Assembly: GCA_028386065.3 (NCBI GenBank)
Contig: JAKUCV010006825.1
Coordinates: forward strand, 251,873 to 315,872
Direction of reading: 5' to 3'
Length of the DNA stretch: 64,000 nt
Source of the DNA: Turnera subulata
Lineage: Eukaryota > Streptophyta > Magnoliopsida > Malpighiales > Passifloraceae
Shown: piece after piece, positions 1 through 10,268 of the stretch
How the letters are laid out: each line of letters opens with the position of its first letter
Position numbering within the stretch: position 1 is the first letter of the stretch
Translations under genes and position numbers: made by a program
Notes under the pieces: generated by a model
The model's database searches: none
What the model was told of the DNA's origin: nothing
The model's input: the letters and a program-made list of their open reading frames with translations, nothing else

Positions 1-1072
1 AGTAGAGCTACAGGATGGAGATCCTGACTTGCTCAAGTTAAAGGAGGGAGTAAGAAGCGGAAAAGAAGATAAGTTCCGCATAGCTGAGGATGGAGCTTTG
101 ATGATTGGGGAACGAGTATGTGTACCCAAAGTTGGTGATTTGCGTAGATAGATTCTGGAAGAGGGACATATGACACCATATGCGATGCATCCTGGAAGTA
201 CCAAGATGTATCAGAATCTAAAGAGCCATTATTGGTGGCCTCGTATGAAGAAGGACGTAGCTGAGTATGTTGCAAGATGCATTACTTGCCAGCAAGTGAA
301 GGCCGAGCATCAAGATCCAGTTGGTCAGATGCGATCTTTAACAATACCGGAATGGAAGTGGGAGATGATCACCATGGATTTTGTAGTTGGGTTACCAGTG
401 ACTCGAAGGCAACATGATGCTATTTGGGTCATTGTAGATCGACTGACAAAATCGTCACATTTCCATCCTATCCGCCAGACTGATACCATGGACATGTTGG
501 TGGGAAAGTATGTTGCTGAGATTGTGAGACTATATGGTATTCCAAAGTCCATAGTCTCAGATAGATATCCGAGGTTCACATCACGATTCTGGAAGAGCTT
601 ACAAGTTGCGATGGGGACAAAGTTGAGCTTTAGTACAGCCTTCCACCCACAGACAGACGGACAGTCCGGGAGGACTATACAGACGCTGGAGGATATGCTT
701 AGAGCATGCACACTTAACTTTCGTGGGAGTTGGGATAAGTATTTACCTTTGGCTGAGTTTGCTTATAACAATGGCTACCATTCCAGTATTGGTATGCCGC
801 CTTTTGAAGCTCTCTACGGAAGGAAGTGTAGAAGTCCAGTTTGCTGGGATGAAGAAGGTCTACGGCAGATTATTGGCCCAGAGTTGGTCAAGCAAACAGT
901 TGATAAGATTCAAACAGTAAAGCAGTGCATGAAAGCTGCCCAAGACCGGCAGAAGAGTTATGCCGATAAATACCGACGTGAGATGGAGTATAACGTTGGT
1001 GAGAAGGTTTTCCTCAGAGTTGCACCTTGGAAGGGTGTGATCAGGTTCGGTAAGAAGGGAAAGCTGAGCCCG
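1..1072 (+). pseudogene. Tekay/Del chromovirus integrase fragment (upstream copy)
   Basis: This is the RNase H-integrase linker and integrase of a Ty3-type polyprotein; the integrase reads openly from about 170. The HHCC zinc-binding region is visible (MHPGSTKMY, then CITCQQVK). The catalytic core follows: TMDFV gives the first Asp and VSDRYPRF the second. The expected third residue, Glu in QSERTIQ, is Gly (QSGRTIQ). The same stretch recurs almost base for base at 6351-7421, so the two are copies of one family. The reading frame stops being integrase near 1072, where LTR sequence begins, and the open frame running to 1231 is read-through into the LTR. The chromodomain end is missing. It looks like the remnant of a second element that was directly upstream and suffered an internal deletion. 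Family assignment is secure; coding activity is not expected. Confidence 0.9.
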
Positions 1073-1351
1073 AAAGCTGTTTGTTGCTGTTTCATATTTC
1101 CGCTGCTGCTGATATTTTGTTCATATGTCTTTGAGGCTGCTTGTCGCTCTGCCTCTGTTGCTTGCTTCTTCCTCTGCCATTCTTGGTTTGAGAGTCGAGT
1201 GCTGATGTTTAATGGTCCCCGAGTAGGGTGACGGATGTTGTATTGATATTTCAAATGTATATACTTATTGTGATGTACTGCTTGCTCTATCAATAAGAAT
1301 GGTTTCGGCACGTGTTTACCGTGCATGGTAAATACGGGTCGGGACGTTTCA
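1073..1351 (+). repeat. Truncated 5' LTR of Tekay element A (3' end only)
   Basis: This matches the last ~280 bp of the LTR at 7772-10268, including the TTCGGCACGTGTTTACCGTG block and the end GGGACGTTTCA. The first ~2.2 kb of this LTR (promoter and leader) is gone, because integrase sequence of the upstream copy joins directly at about 1072. The element therefore has no 5' promoter of its own. Confidence 0.88.
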
Positions 1352-1354
1352 TTT

Positions 1355-1366
1355 TGGTAACGGAGC
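1355..1366 (+). other. Primer binding site of element A
   Basis: TGGTAACGGAGC lies three bases after the 5' LTR end. It resembles the TGGTATCAGAGC site for initiator-Met tRNA used by many plant LTR elements. The non-autonomous element at 15490-24499 has nearly the same block (TGGTAGCGGAGC, then CGGGC and GTAGGTC), linking the two. Confidence 0.7.
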
Positions 1367-1475
1367 GGGCAGTAGGTCCTAGGGAAATATGTGTGAGTTG
1401 TGGTTGTTTGATTGTGCATAGTCTGTCATGAGTAACAAATTTGCATGCATAAACATGTTCATATAGATACGACGA

Positions 1476-1796
1476 ATGGATCCGGTTGGAGGAACTCAGC
1501 ATGCTGGAGGTCGCCCAGACGATGATCAGGTATCGGTAGATCAACCGCATCTAGATGCGAACATCCCAGAGCTCGATCCAATGGCACCTTTGGAGGATAT
1601 GAGGCAGACTTTGAATGCGGTGACTAGGATTCTCCAAAGGCAGGAGGCCAGAGATGCCCGAAGGGAAAACGAGGGGCCTGTTGAGGACCCAGTGTACACG
1701 AAGCTGACTAAGCTTGGGGCTGAGTATTTCGAGGGTAATGTTACCGTACAGGCTGTAGATGAGTGGCTCAGGCAGTTCAACCGGGTGATGATGAAG
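1476..1796 (+). pseudogene. gag, N-terminal part (element A)
   Basis: The ATG at 1476 opens MDPVGGTQHAGG and continues into a typical Ty3 gag start (MRQTLNAVTRILQRQEARDARRE, then GAEYFEGNVTVQAVDEWLRQF). A pyrimidine-rich stretch ending TTCATATAG just before the ATG looks like a splice acceptor. The frame is broken at 1797 by a solo LTR insertion and resumes at 3487 (LRCRNDKWAGYAAAMFKG). Without the insertion and one copy of the 5-bp duplication, the two halves join in frame. This was probably the capsid-precursor start of a once functional gag. Confidence 0.85.
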
Positions 1797-3486
1797 TGAT
1801 GCGTGCTTTCCTGCAAGTGCACAGGGTCAATGTAGTACTTATCAAGGTCGTATCCACAGGGACTGGGTGGAATTAATTTTACTTCAATTTCGAACTAACT
1901 AGACTGGAGAACGATTAAACAAGGGGTGAATTTGACGAATAATGGTAGAGAAATAAAAGCAAGCAGTAAAATAAATGTAATAAGAATTTAACTGAGGAAG
2001 AGATCAGGAATGGTGAATTCTTAGGCATCCGGGGTCCACATGTACCGGTTTTATGCTTGTAAACTGCTCTACAGCCTCAGTCACAGACCGACACTGTGAT
2101 GAGGCTGTGACTAATGAGATGTCTTGACGGGGCTCCCAACCTAAGGTACTATCAACGGCTTTCGATCTTATTAATAGTTCCCTAGGCTTCCATCTACCCC
2201 CTGTCACTAGAGTAGACGTCCACCTAGGGATTAAGCTCTGTGTTGGTGCGGGTTCCCACAGTGTCTCCTTACCTTCTTTCGAATGCTTAAGGAGTAAAGG
2301 TTGACTATTGTAGGTCTAGCACTCCTGGCTTCTCCTTTCGGTCCTTCGCCAGGTTGCTACTAAATAAGAATATGCTACCCAATAATCAATCAAGAATCAA
2401 ACTAGGAATGGTGTTATCTCTTGACTCGTACTGTCACAATTAAAACTGGAGCAGTTTATTAAACACAAATCGAATACATGTTTCCCCCTTCAACCTAAGA
2501 AGGGGTCGTTTAGTTCATAACTGGAATTACAAAAACGATGGAGGTATGGGATGTCATGGTGTTTTCGAGTGAACTGAGAGTGAGGGAAACACGATTTCTG
2601 CCCAGAAAGGCTGCAGAATCGTGTTTTCCCTTAGTTCCCTGAATTCTGGGTTTTCTTCTCAGCTCTAATCGATCACTCCATGCTCTCTGTCGCCTGCCCT
2701 TCTTCCCTTTTGTAGGGTGCATCCCCTTTGGTCTCCTCCTCCCCTCGTTGCTGGAAAGCTCCTTCTTGTCTGGACAAGTGGTTCTGATTATTCTCCAATC
2801 TTGTTTGTGTGTGTCAGAGCATGGAGCGTGATGGGCAGCAATTGGTGGGTTATGAGTTCCAAGGCGCCTCCTTTTGCAGAGGATAATTCTAGTTTAAGAA
2901 GATTCCTAGGTGGCATGTGCCCATTTCTCCTTTTCCTTCAAACGTGCTCTGAGAATGTCAGGGGAATAATTGTTTATGTTGGTGGGGTGGAAAGTGCAAG
3001 TGGTGACAATTTTTATATTCCCTTGTACTTCTTGGGTTTCTGCAGAATGCACAGCCTCACGCTGTGGCTGAGGCTGTAAGGGTTCTTTCTCAAATTCTCC
3101 CTTTAATTAGTTCCTGCTCCTTTTGCCAATGGTGAGATGACTTGAGGACTTCCTGGATCTGGTGAGTACAATGTGATTCAGTGAAAACTCGGTGATCCAA
3201 GGGTGGTTTGAGGTTGCTTGCTGGGTTCTTGTTGAACGACAGCCTCAAGGACAGGCTTACAGGCTCTGTCACAGGCTCACGCTGTGACTGAGGCTGTATC
3301 TTCAAATTCTTCAATGAAATCCTCTTGATTTGGCCAAAATGTACCTGAAACCACTAATCATACAGTAAGAGATGTAAATTGGAGGAATATGATGGAATAT
3401 TGCATATTAGGCATATAATTATGATGAATTGAGAACGATTTGAGTACAAAATCATGCCTTAAGCTATGCATATTTCACATACATCA
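1797..3486. mobile_element. Solo LTR inserted in gag, target duplication TGAAG
   Basis: A 1690-bp insert begins TGATGCG and ends ACATCA, flanked by TGAAG at 1792-1796 and 3487-3491. No coding frame is recognised. The TG...CA ends, the 5-bp duplication and the absence of internal genes make it a solo LTR. The early block containing TCGTATCCACAGGGACTGG resembles a sequence I associate with plant Ty3 Tat/Athila-type LTRs, from memory only. It carries several inverted repeats of a motif ACAGCCTCA / TGAGGCTGT (see findings). Confidence 0.85.
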
Positions 3487-4541
3487 TGAAGCTACGGTGC
3501 AGAAACGACAAGTGGGCCGGATATGCTGCCGCGATGTTCAAAGGAGTTGCTGCTGACTGGTGGGAATCTGTTACCAGGGACATGCCAACACCTATTGTCA
3601 TGCCATGGACTGAGTTTACAGAGATGTTCCGAAGAAAGTTCGTTACAGAAGCCTATCAGGATCAGCTGAAACGGGAGTTCCTGGCATTGCAACAAGGGCC
3701 TGAGCAGACAGTTAATGATTATGAGATCAAGTTCACCTGCCTCTCCAACTATGCCAGGGAGTTTGTGCCCAACCAGGAAACCAGATGTAAGAGATTCTGG
3801 GATGGTCTTCGACTTGGTATCCAGGCAGTCATGGGGTGCAAGGTCTCTGCAACATACTAGGAGATGCTGTCAGATGCCCTGAGAGCCGAGATCATCTGGC
3901 TGGGTAATGAGAAGGAACAGCGGGAGATCCGAAAGAGAAAGGCTGCCCAGAGTTCTGGGGGACAGAATAAGAAATTCTAGACACAGGCCAACCGACCAGG
4001 GTTTCGGCAGACCCGTTCTATGCCAGTGGGCCATGGTCGAGGATGGAATAGTTACAACAACAACCGAGGTAGTTCCTGGGTTCAGTTTGGAGGGATTACA
4101 TTTGTAGATACTCGCCCTCGTTACACCACAGGAAGATGCTTCGAGTGTAACGAAGTTGGCCATTACCGGTCAAGCTGTCCTAAGTTGGGAAGATCCGGAG
4201 GTGTGGCTCCTGCACAGACAGTGCAAGCATCAGTAGCCAGTGTTCCCAGGGGTTCTAGAGTTGGCCGAGGCCGAGGACGTGGTAATGGGAACCCCTCCGC
4301 AAGGACTCAATCTGGTGCTAATCAGAGTACAGCTGTTCCTAGAGCTTTTGTCATTACCGCAGAAGAAGACCCTGACGATGCTCAAGTGATAGCAGGTATC
4401 TTTACAGTACATAATAATGTTGCATTCACATTAGTTGATCCTGGAGCTACTCATTCTTTTATAGCTCAAACCTATGTCATGCAACATAACTGTGAAGACA
4501 CACCGCTAGATAAGCCGATGAGGACTAGATTACCTGCATGA
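3487..4541 (+). pseudogene. gag C-terminal part and protease (element A)
   Basis: After the solo LTR, gag continues with the conserved RKFVTEAYQDQLKREFLALQQG region. A TAG at 3858-3860 interrupts it. A glycine/arginine-rich linker and a CCHC zinc knuckle follow (CFECNEVGHYRSSC, about 4138-4180), which would bind RNA in the particle. The aspartic protease reads VDPGATHSF; the family active site is D-S/T-G, so the serine is replaced by proline and the enzyme would be dead. The frame stops at 4539-4541 and protease homology (GGFDIILGMDW) continues past it. Multiple stops make this a decayed gag-pro. Confidence 0.85.
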
Positions 4542-4822
4542 GTGATAATAAGGCTAGATAGAGTTTGTAAGGATGTACCGTTGGTGTACGGGAACGAAAC
4601 CTTTCCTGCCCAACTCATCATTATGAACATGGGAGGATTTGATATAATCCTAGGCATGGATTGGTGAAGTATCGAGCATTGGTGGATTGCCGAGCTAAAC
4701 AGGTGATGCTGACACCCAGCGAAGACCAGTCAGTTATCTTGTCTGGAGTAGGGAGAGCTGCAACCACATGTAGTATCTTTGCTACTCAAGGCTACGGAAT
4801 GAAGTAGAAAGGTCCAGATGGT

Positions 4823-5604
4823 TTGTTGACCCATATCAGAAGTGAAGGAACACAAAACCCTACCCTGGAAGATATACCAGTGGTTAAGGAGTTTGCTGAA
4901 GTTTTTCTAGATGATTTACCAGGTTTGCCACCCGTTAGAGAAGTCGAGTATACCATCAACTTTGTGCCAGAAGTGGCACCTATCTCGATGGCACCATACC
5001 GGATGCCAACAGTAGAACTCCGGGAGTTGAAGAAACAGCTTGACGAGCTGCTAGAAAAAGGATTCATCAGACCTAGTACCTCACCATGGGTGCACCAGTG
5101 TTGTTCGTAACAAAGAAGGATGGTAGTCTTCGGATGTGTGTGGACTACCAGCAGATTAACAATGTGACGATCAAGAACAAGTATCTGTTACCAAGGATTG
5201 ATGATCTCTTTGATCAGCTTCAAGGAGCAACGGTGTTCTCTAAGATTGATCTCCGATCAGGTTATCACCAGGTCAGGATTGCAGAGAAGGACATACCAAA
5301 GACAGCCTTCCGCACTCGGTATGGCCACTTTGAGTTCATGGTGGTACCTCTCGGTTTGACCAATGCACCGACAGTATTCATGTGCTTGATGCACTTGGTG
5401 CTAAATGAGTTTTTGGATAAGTTTGTTGTAGTCTTTATTGATGATATTCTCATCTATTCCAAGAGCAAGGAGGAGCATGAAGAGCATCTAAGGATAGTGC
5501 TCCAGAGGTTACGAGAGAAGGAGTTATATGCCAAATTCAGCAAGTGTGAATTTTGGCTTGAAGAAGTTTTCTTTCTTGGACATGTAGTAAGCGAGATGGA
5601 ATAA
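4823..5604 (+). pseudogene. Reverse transcriptase (element A)
   Basis: The RT begins with the connection from protease (EYTINFVPEVAPIS, then YRMPTVELRELKKQLDELL) and a frame change near 5090. It continues with [35 protein letters not shown] and the catalytic [11 protein letters not shown]. The two catalytic aspartates are intact. One or more small indels separate it from protease upstream and RNase H downstream (stop at 5602-5604). RNA-dependent DNA synthesis is the family function; this copy cannot make a continuous polyprotein. Confidence 0.88.
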
Positions 5605-5606
5605 AA

Positions 5607-6212
5607 GTGGATCCCGTAAAAGTTAAAGCTGTTCTGAATTGGGAACCTCCTAAGAATGTGTCCGAAGTCAGAAGTTTTCTTGGCCTTGCAGGATACTATC
5701 GGAGGTTTATTGAAGGATTTTCCTTATTGGCCAGTCCCATGACTAAGCTATTAAGGAAAGAACAAGCTTTTATTTGGAATCCAGATTGCCAACGGAATTT
5801 TGAAGAGCTTAAGAAGAAATTAACCACGACATCTGTTCTGGCAGTGCCCAAGCCAGGGGTGGAGTATATCTTGTTTTGTGATGCATCAGGTCTTGGTTTA
5901 GGAGCCGTACTGATGCAAGAAGGACAAGTAATTGCCTACGTCTCTAGGCAGTTAAGACCTCATGAAAAGAACTACCCAACACATGACTTAGAGATGGTAG
6001 TTGTAATCTTGGCTCTGAAGATTTGGAGTCACCACTTGTTTGGAGAGAAGTGTCGGATCTTCACTGACCATAAGAGCCTTAAGTACATCATGACCCAAAA
6101 GGAGCTTACATGCGACAAAGACGCTGGGTTGAGTTGCTTAATGATTATGATTGCACCATCGAGTATCACCCAGGAAAGGCCAATGTGGTAGCTGATGCAT
6201 TGAGCCGAAAAC
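5607..6212 (+). pseudogene. RNase H domain (element A)
   Basis: The segment starts with the RT thumb ([21 protein letters not shown]) and then the RNase H core. [16 protein letters not shown] holds the first catalytic Asp, [12 protein letters not shown] the Glu and FTDHKSLKY the next Asp. Near 6105 the frame shifts (QKEL, then [15 protein letters not shown] in the next frame), consistent with a one-base loss. The domain degrades the RNA strand of the cDNA hybrid in this family. Confidence 0.87.
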
Positions 6213-7760
6213 AACCAGAGAATGTTTCCACTAAATACTCGATATCCTCACTTATCGAGTTGAGGAGGACGGGAGCTTGCTTGATAGTGGATGACACCGG
6301 AGCCTTATTAGCACACATAAGTGTCAAGTCAAACCTAAGAGGATGGATAATAGAGCTACAGGATGGAGATCCCGACTTGCTCAAGTTAAAGGAGGGAGTA
6401 AGAAGCGGAAAAGAAGATAAGTTCCGCATAGCTGAGGATGGAGCTTTGATGATTGGGGAACGGGTATGTGTACCCATAGTTGGTGATTTGCGTAGATAGA
6501 TTCTGGATGAGGGATATATGACACCATATGCGATGCATCCTGGAAGTACCAAGATGTATCAGAATCTAAAGAGCCATTATTGGTGGCCTCGTATGAAGAA
6601 GGACGTAGCTGAGTATGTTGCAAGATGCATTACTTGCCAGCAAGTGAAGGCCGAGCAACAAGCTCCAGTTGGTCAGATGCGATCTTTAACAATACCGGAA
6701 TGGAAGTGGGAGATGATCACCATGGATTTTGTAGTTGGGTTACCAGTGACTTGAAGGCAACATGATGCTATTTGGGTCATTGTAGATCGATTGACAAAAT
6801 CGGCACATTTCCTTCCTATCCGCCAGACTGATACAATGGACACATTGGTGGGAAAGTATGTTGCTGAGATTGTGAGACTACATGGTATTCCAAAGTCCAT
6901 AGTCTCAGATAGAGATCCGAGGTTCACATCACGATTCTGGAAGAGCTTACAAGCTGCGATGGGGACAAAGTTGAGCTTTAGTACAGCCTTCCACCCACAG
7001 ACAGACGGACAGTCCGGGAGGACTATACAGACGCTGGAGGATATGCTTAGAGCATGCACACTTAACTTTTGTGGGAGTTGGGATAAGTATTTACCTTTGG
7101 CCGAGTTTGCTTATAACAATGGCTACCATTCCAGTATTGGTATGCCGCCTTTTGAAGCTCTCTACGGAAGGAAGTGTAGAAGTCCAGTTTGCTAGGATGA
7201 AGAAGGTCTACGGCAAATTATTGGCCCAGAGTTGGTCAAGCAAACAGTTGATAAGATTCAAACAGTAAAGCAGTGCATGAAAGCTGCCCAAGACCGGCAG
7301 AAAAGTTATGCCGATAAACACCGACGTGAGATGGAGTATAACGTTGGTGAGAAGGTTTTCCTCAGAGTTGCACCTTGGAAGGGTGTGATCAGGTTCGGTA
7401 AGAAGGGAAAGCTGAGCCCAAGATATATCGGACCATATGAGATTGTTGAGAGGATTGGATCTTTGGCTTACACGTTGTCATTGCCTGAAGAGCTATCACG
7501 CATACATGATGTGTTTCACGTCTCTATGCTAAGGAGGTATCGTTCAGACCCTAGTCATGTGGTGACAGCAGTAGATGTTAATGTGGCAGAAGATCTTACC
7601 TACACGGAAGTGCAGGAGACGCACCATTCCTATGGTGAAGGTCAAGTGGAGCAAGCATTTAGCGAATGAGTCCACAAGCGAAGTTGACGAACATATGCGG
7701 TCTCAATACCCGCATCTCTTCACAGAACCAGGACCGAATTTCGGGGACGAAATTCCTTAA
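6213..7760 (+). pseudogene. Integrase with degenerate chromodomain (element A)
   Basis: This is a second, fuller copy of the integrase seen at the window start. It shows the HHCC region (6518 onward) and a catalytic core with Asp at TMDF and SDRDPRF. Gly again replaces the third catalytic Glu (QSGRTIQ). Stops occur at 6752-6754 (TGA) and 7193-7195 (TAG). The C-terminal part (RYIGPYEIVERIGSLAYTL, then HDVFHVSMLRRY) is followed by a frame change into PMVKVKWSKH and VDEHMRSQYPHLF, the end of a Tekay-type chromodomain. Chromodomains of this class are thought to direct integration to heterochromatin. Both copies share the Glu-to-Gly change, so it probably predates their duplication. Confidence 0.88.
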
Positions 7761-7771
7761 GTGGGGAAGAC
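7757..7771 (+). other. Polypurine tract of element A
   Basis: TTAAGTGGGGAAGAC lies immediately before the LTR start TGTTACAGC. It is the expected plus-strand primer site. The minus-strand element at 15490-24499 has a matching tract and the same nearby GACGAAATT motif. Confidence 0.75.
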
Positions 7772-8215
7772 TGTTACAGCCCGGGTAAAAATTTCATATT
7801 TTACCGGGACTGTAAAAGGCTTTGTACAGTAATTTATCCCCTAAAATAATCTTAGGAAATTATTTTAAGGTAAATTATGCATCAGATTCTAAAACCGACT
7901 CTTGCCCCACGTTCTAGATTTCTTTGCGGATTTTACAGACCAAAGTTGGTATTTTTCGGGCCCAGGAATCTTAAGAAAAGTCAGGTTTAACCTTAAAAGG
8001 ACGGACCGGAAATAAAGTAAAGTGGGTATTTTAGTTATTTGCTGGTCCGGACAGTACCCGGCTGAGAGTGCACATCACGCATGCACCATATTTTTCTCCC
8101 ATTCACATCACCGCTTACGCATCTTCTTCTTCCTTGGGAAGCTGCTCCCGACACCTTCTTCTTTCCCGGGAAGGAAGAGCCACTCCTTGTCTCTCACACT
8201 TCACCTTTCTCAGCC

Positions 8216-8222
8216 TATAAAA
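8216..8222 (+). promoter_or_regulatory. TATA box of the Tekay LTR
   Basis: TATAAAA sits within CAGCCTATAAAAGGCACC, followed by a CT/C-rich leader. Transcription of the element would start about 25-30 bp downstream. It is the clearest TATA box in this LTR. Confidence 0.6.
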
Positions 8223-9194
8223 GGCACCCCTACCTGCATGCTCGACACGGCAAAACCAGAAAAACCAAACCAGTATAGCTTTGAACCTTTTTTCTGCACT
8301 GCCTTTTGCTAGTTTTTCCCAGCTTCACTAAATCAAAAAAAAATCATAAGAAAAAGAAAAAAAGAGAAAAGAAACACACACACGCTCGAGCCCATCTCTT
8401 CTCCTTCTCCTCCCTCACGCTCACGCGACCACCCGACACCAACACCATCTGCACTCGCCGCTTCCCCATCATGCTCTTCACCGTCGCGTCGCCAGCCCAG
8501 CAGCCGAGTGTCGTCGCTGTCTTCTTCCTCGAGCCACCCTCTGCCCCGTGCTCGTTCGTCGCTGCAACTACCGGGGACGTCCACTGCCGCGCCTCCACCT
8601 TCGCGAGAACCGACCCGAGCAAGCTCGCCGCCTCGCGTTGCCACCCCTGCACCGCTCCCCGCATCGCCGCTCGCTTGCTGTTCGCGCGCCGCCGTTGCAT
8701 CGACTAGGTGAGTGAGGTTGAAGAAGACCCAGCCCGTTTTTGCAGTCGGGTCGTGGCCGGGCCGGGTTGACCCGACGGGTCCTTGGCCTGGGCTCAAGGC
8801 CTGGGCTTTTCACTTGGGCCTGGGTTCTTGGTTAGTTGGCCCTAGTGCTATGCCGGGCCTACTGGAACTGCTCATGGGCCCAGTTCAGTAAAAAAAAGGA
8901 AAATATAAATACGGAAAATCTGGAAAATTATAAATAATCCTGTGGAATTAATTTTGGAAAAAGAGAATAATTATTTTATGAAGACAAATTTTGGAAAGGG
9001 TATTATCAAGTAGTAATACCTGAGTAATAACCGGATATAATTACGGTATAATATTTCCGGCCTATGTTATCAAATGGTGAATGATGATGACAATGGAGTA
9101 TAAACCGGGATAAGTAACCGAGTATTATATATCGTATCATTTGCATATCAATTATTTGTGCATTTATGTGAGTATGTCATTATTTGTTATATAG

Positions 9195-9271
9195 GAGCTG
9201 ATACCGAGCAGTTCCTAGAGGAACCGGCCTTGGATCCTATTGAGGAAGCTCAGAACTGAAAACCGGCTAAG
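9195..9271 (+). other. Putative LTR mini-exon (77 nt)
   Basis: The block is preceded by a T-rich acceptor-like TTATATAG and followed by a donor-like AAG|GTGAGGATGG. Counterparts with the same flanks occur at 42319-42396 and 43795-43872 (both minus, 78 nt), with the sequence partly conserved (GAGYTGATAMCGAGCAGTT in two of them). A shorter version is at 16548-16591 (minus, 44 nt). Conservation of both boundaries across diverged LTRs supports splicing of the leader, but no transcript data are available here. Confidence 0.5.
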
Positions 9272-9552
9272 GTGAGGATGGACTGACTTAATATGTGCCT
9301 ATTGCTCTGTTGGGTGTGTTTTGTTGTTTGATTGAACTGCTGAGTTGTGATATTTTTGCTATAGTTTTATGATGATATGGAATTTCTGTTGGTTGGATAT
9401 GAGTTTGGTTGTTAACAGTGGATGGCCTGTTAACTGTTGATAAGAGGAATAACTTGTGATTATGTGATGATGATGATAAGTGTCATGTGATAAGTAGTGT
9501 TACGACTGTGGTTAGAGAACTATTCTATGGTGGCCATGACCTGTTTGTTGTT

Positions 9553-9618
9553 GGCATGTTGGTGCCGGTTGTTATTGGGGTGTTGACCCCGGGTTATGGA
9601 TTTGGGGATGTTGATCCC
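9553..9618 (+). other. Short-hairpin cluster in LTR A
   Basis: Three stem-loops with loop GTTG: GGCAT-GTTG-GTGCC (9553-9566, one G-T pair), GGGGT-GTTG-ACCCC (9577-9590) and GGGAT-GTTG-ATCCC (9605-9618). The stems differ by compensating changes while the loop is constant. They lie about 650-715 bp before the LTR end, the same place as the clusters in other LTRs of this window. Confidence 0.7.
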
Positions 9619-10268
9619 GGTTATGGTTATGGTTTAGGTATGGCACCCGGAATAGGCCGATGACCAAGTGTGACCCTAGCTTATCCGTGACAGGGCCCGG
9701 AAGATAAAATTGGAATTTAATTAAAGTCTTTTAGCCTTTGCTCAATCAAGTTGTGGATGATCCTTTGTGATATCTGTTTTGCATCCTTGAGTTTATAGTG
9801 CTGCATGTTTATGATGTCCATGATTGTACTTAAATGTACCGGTGAGCACTTCGGACTCATCCCTCACCTACGGGCTGTCATCCCGTCGGGAGAGTTTGCT
9901 CGTAGTACAGGTACGACCGGCTGCTGTATTCTCTCCACCTGTTCCCTGGATCCATACACCGCTGCATGTGCATAGAGTCTTCCGCTGCTGTTTTTTGCTT
10001 TTGTTGTTGTATCATATTTTTGTTGCTGATGTTTTGTTCATATGTCTTTGAGGCTGCTTGTCGCTCTGTCTCTGTTGCTTACTTCTTCCTCTGCCTTTCT
10101 TGGTTTGAGAGTCGTGTGCTGATGTTTAATGGTCCCCGAGTAGGGTGACAGATGTTGTATTGATATTTCAGATGTATATACTTGTTGTGATGTACTGCTT
10201 GCTCTATCAATAAGAATAGTTTCGGCACGTGTTTACCGTGCATGGTAAATACTGGTCGGGACGTTTCA

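Larger units (their letters stand above)
1073..10268 (+). mobile_element. Ty3 (Gypsy) Tekay/Del-type chromovirus, element A, decayed
   Basis: The order is truncated 5' LTR, primer binding site, gag, protease, RT, RNase H, integrase with a degenerate chromodomain, polypurine tract, and a full 2497-bp 3' LTR (TG...CA). Pol order and the C-terminal chromodomain remnant (PMVKVKWSKH ... VDEHMRSQYPHLF) place it in the Tekay/Del chromoviruses. The 3' flank reads AATAG, a candidate target duplication that cannot be tested because the 5' boundary is lost. Several stops are TAG where CAG is expected, for example before EMLSDALRAE, consistent with C-to-T decay of methylated DNA. Not autonomous. Confidence 0.88.
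7772..10268 (+). repeat. 3' LTR of element A, full length
   Basis: A 2497-bp LTR running TGTTACAGCC...GGGACGTTTCA. In order it holds a conserved start block (CCCGGGTAAAAATTTC), a TATA box at 8216, a GC-rich leader, a splice-donor-like CTAG|GTGAGTGAGG at 8706/8707, and an acceptor-like TTATATAG at 9187-9194. A short exon-like block (9195-9271), a hairpin cluster (9553-9618), the conserved block GTGAGCACTTCGGACTC at about 9842, and a polyadenylation-like AATAAG near 10209 follow. The same block order recurs in the LTRs at 10772/41209, 11856/42812, 15490, 21239 and 58820. Confidence 0.88.

Noticed and set aside
8306..8711. Overlapping open frames of 65-154 residues on both strands
   Set aside because: They lie in the GC-rich LTR leader, are Ala/Arg/Ser/Pro-rich on both strands and are not conserved as proteins in the related LTRs.
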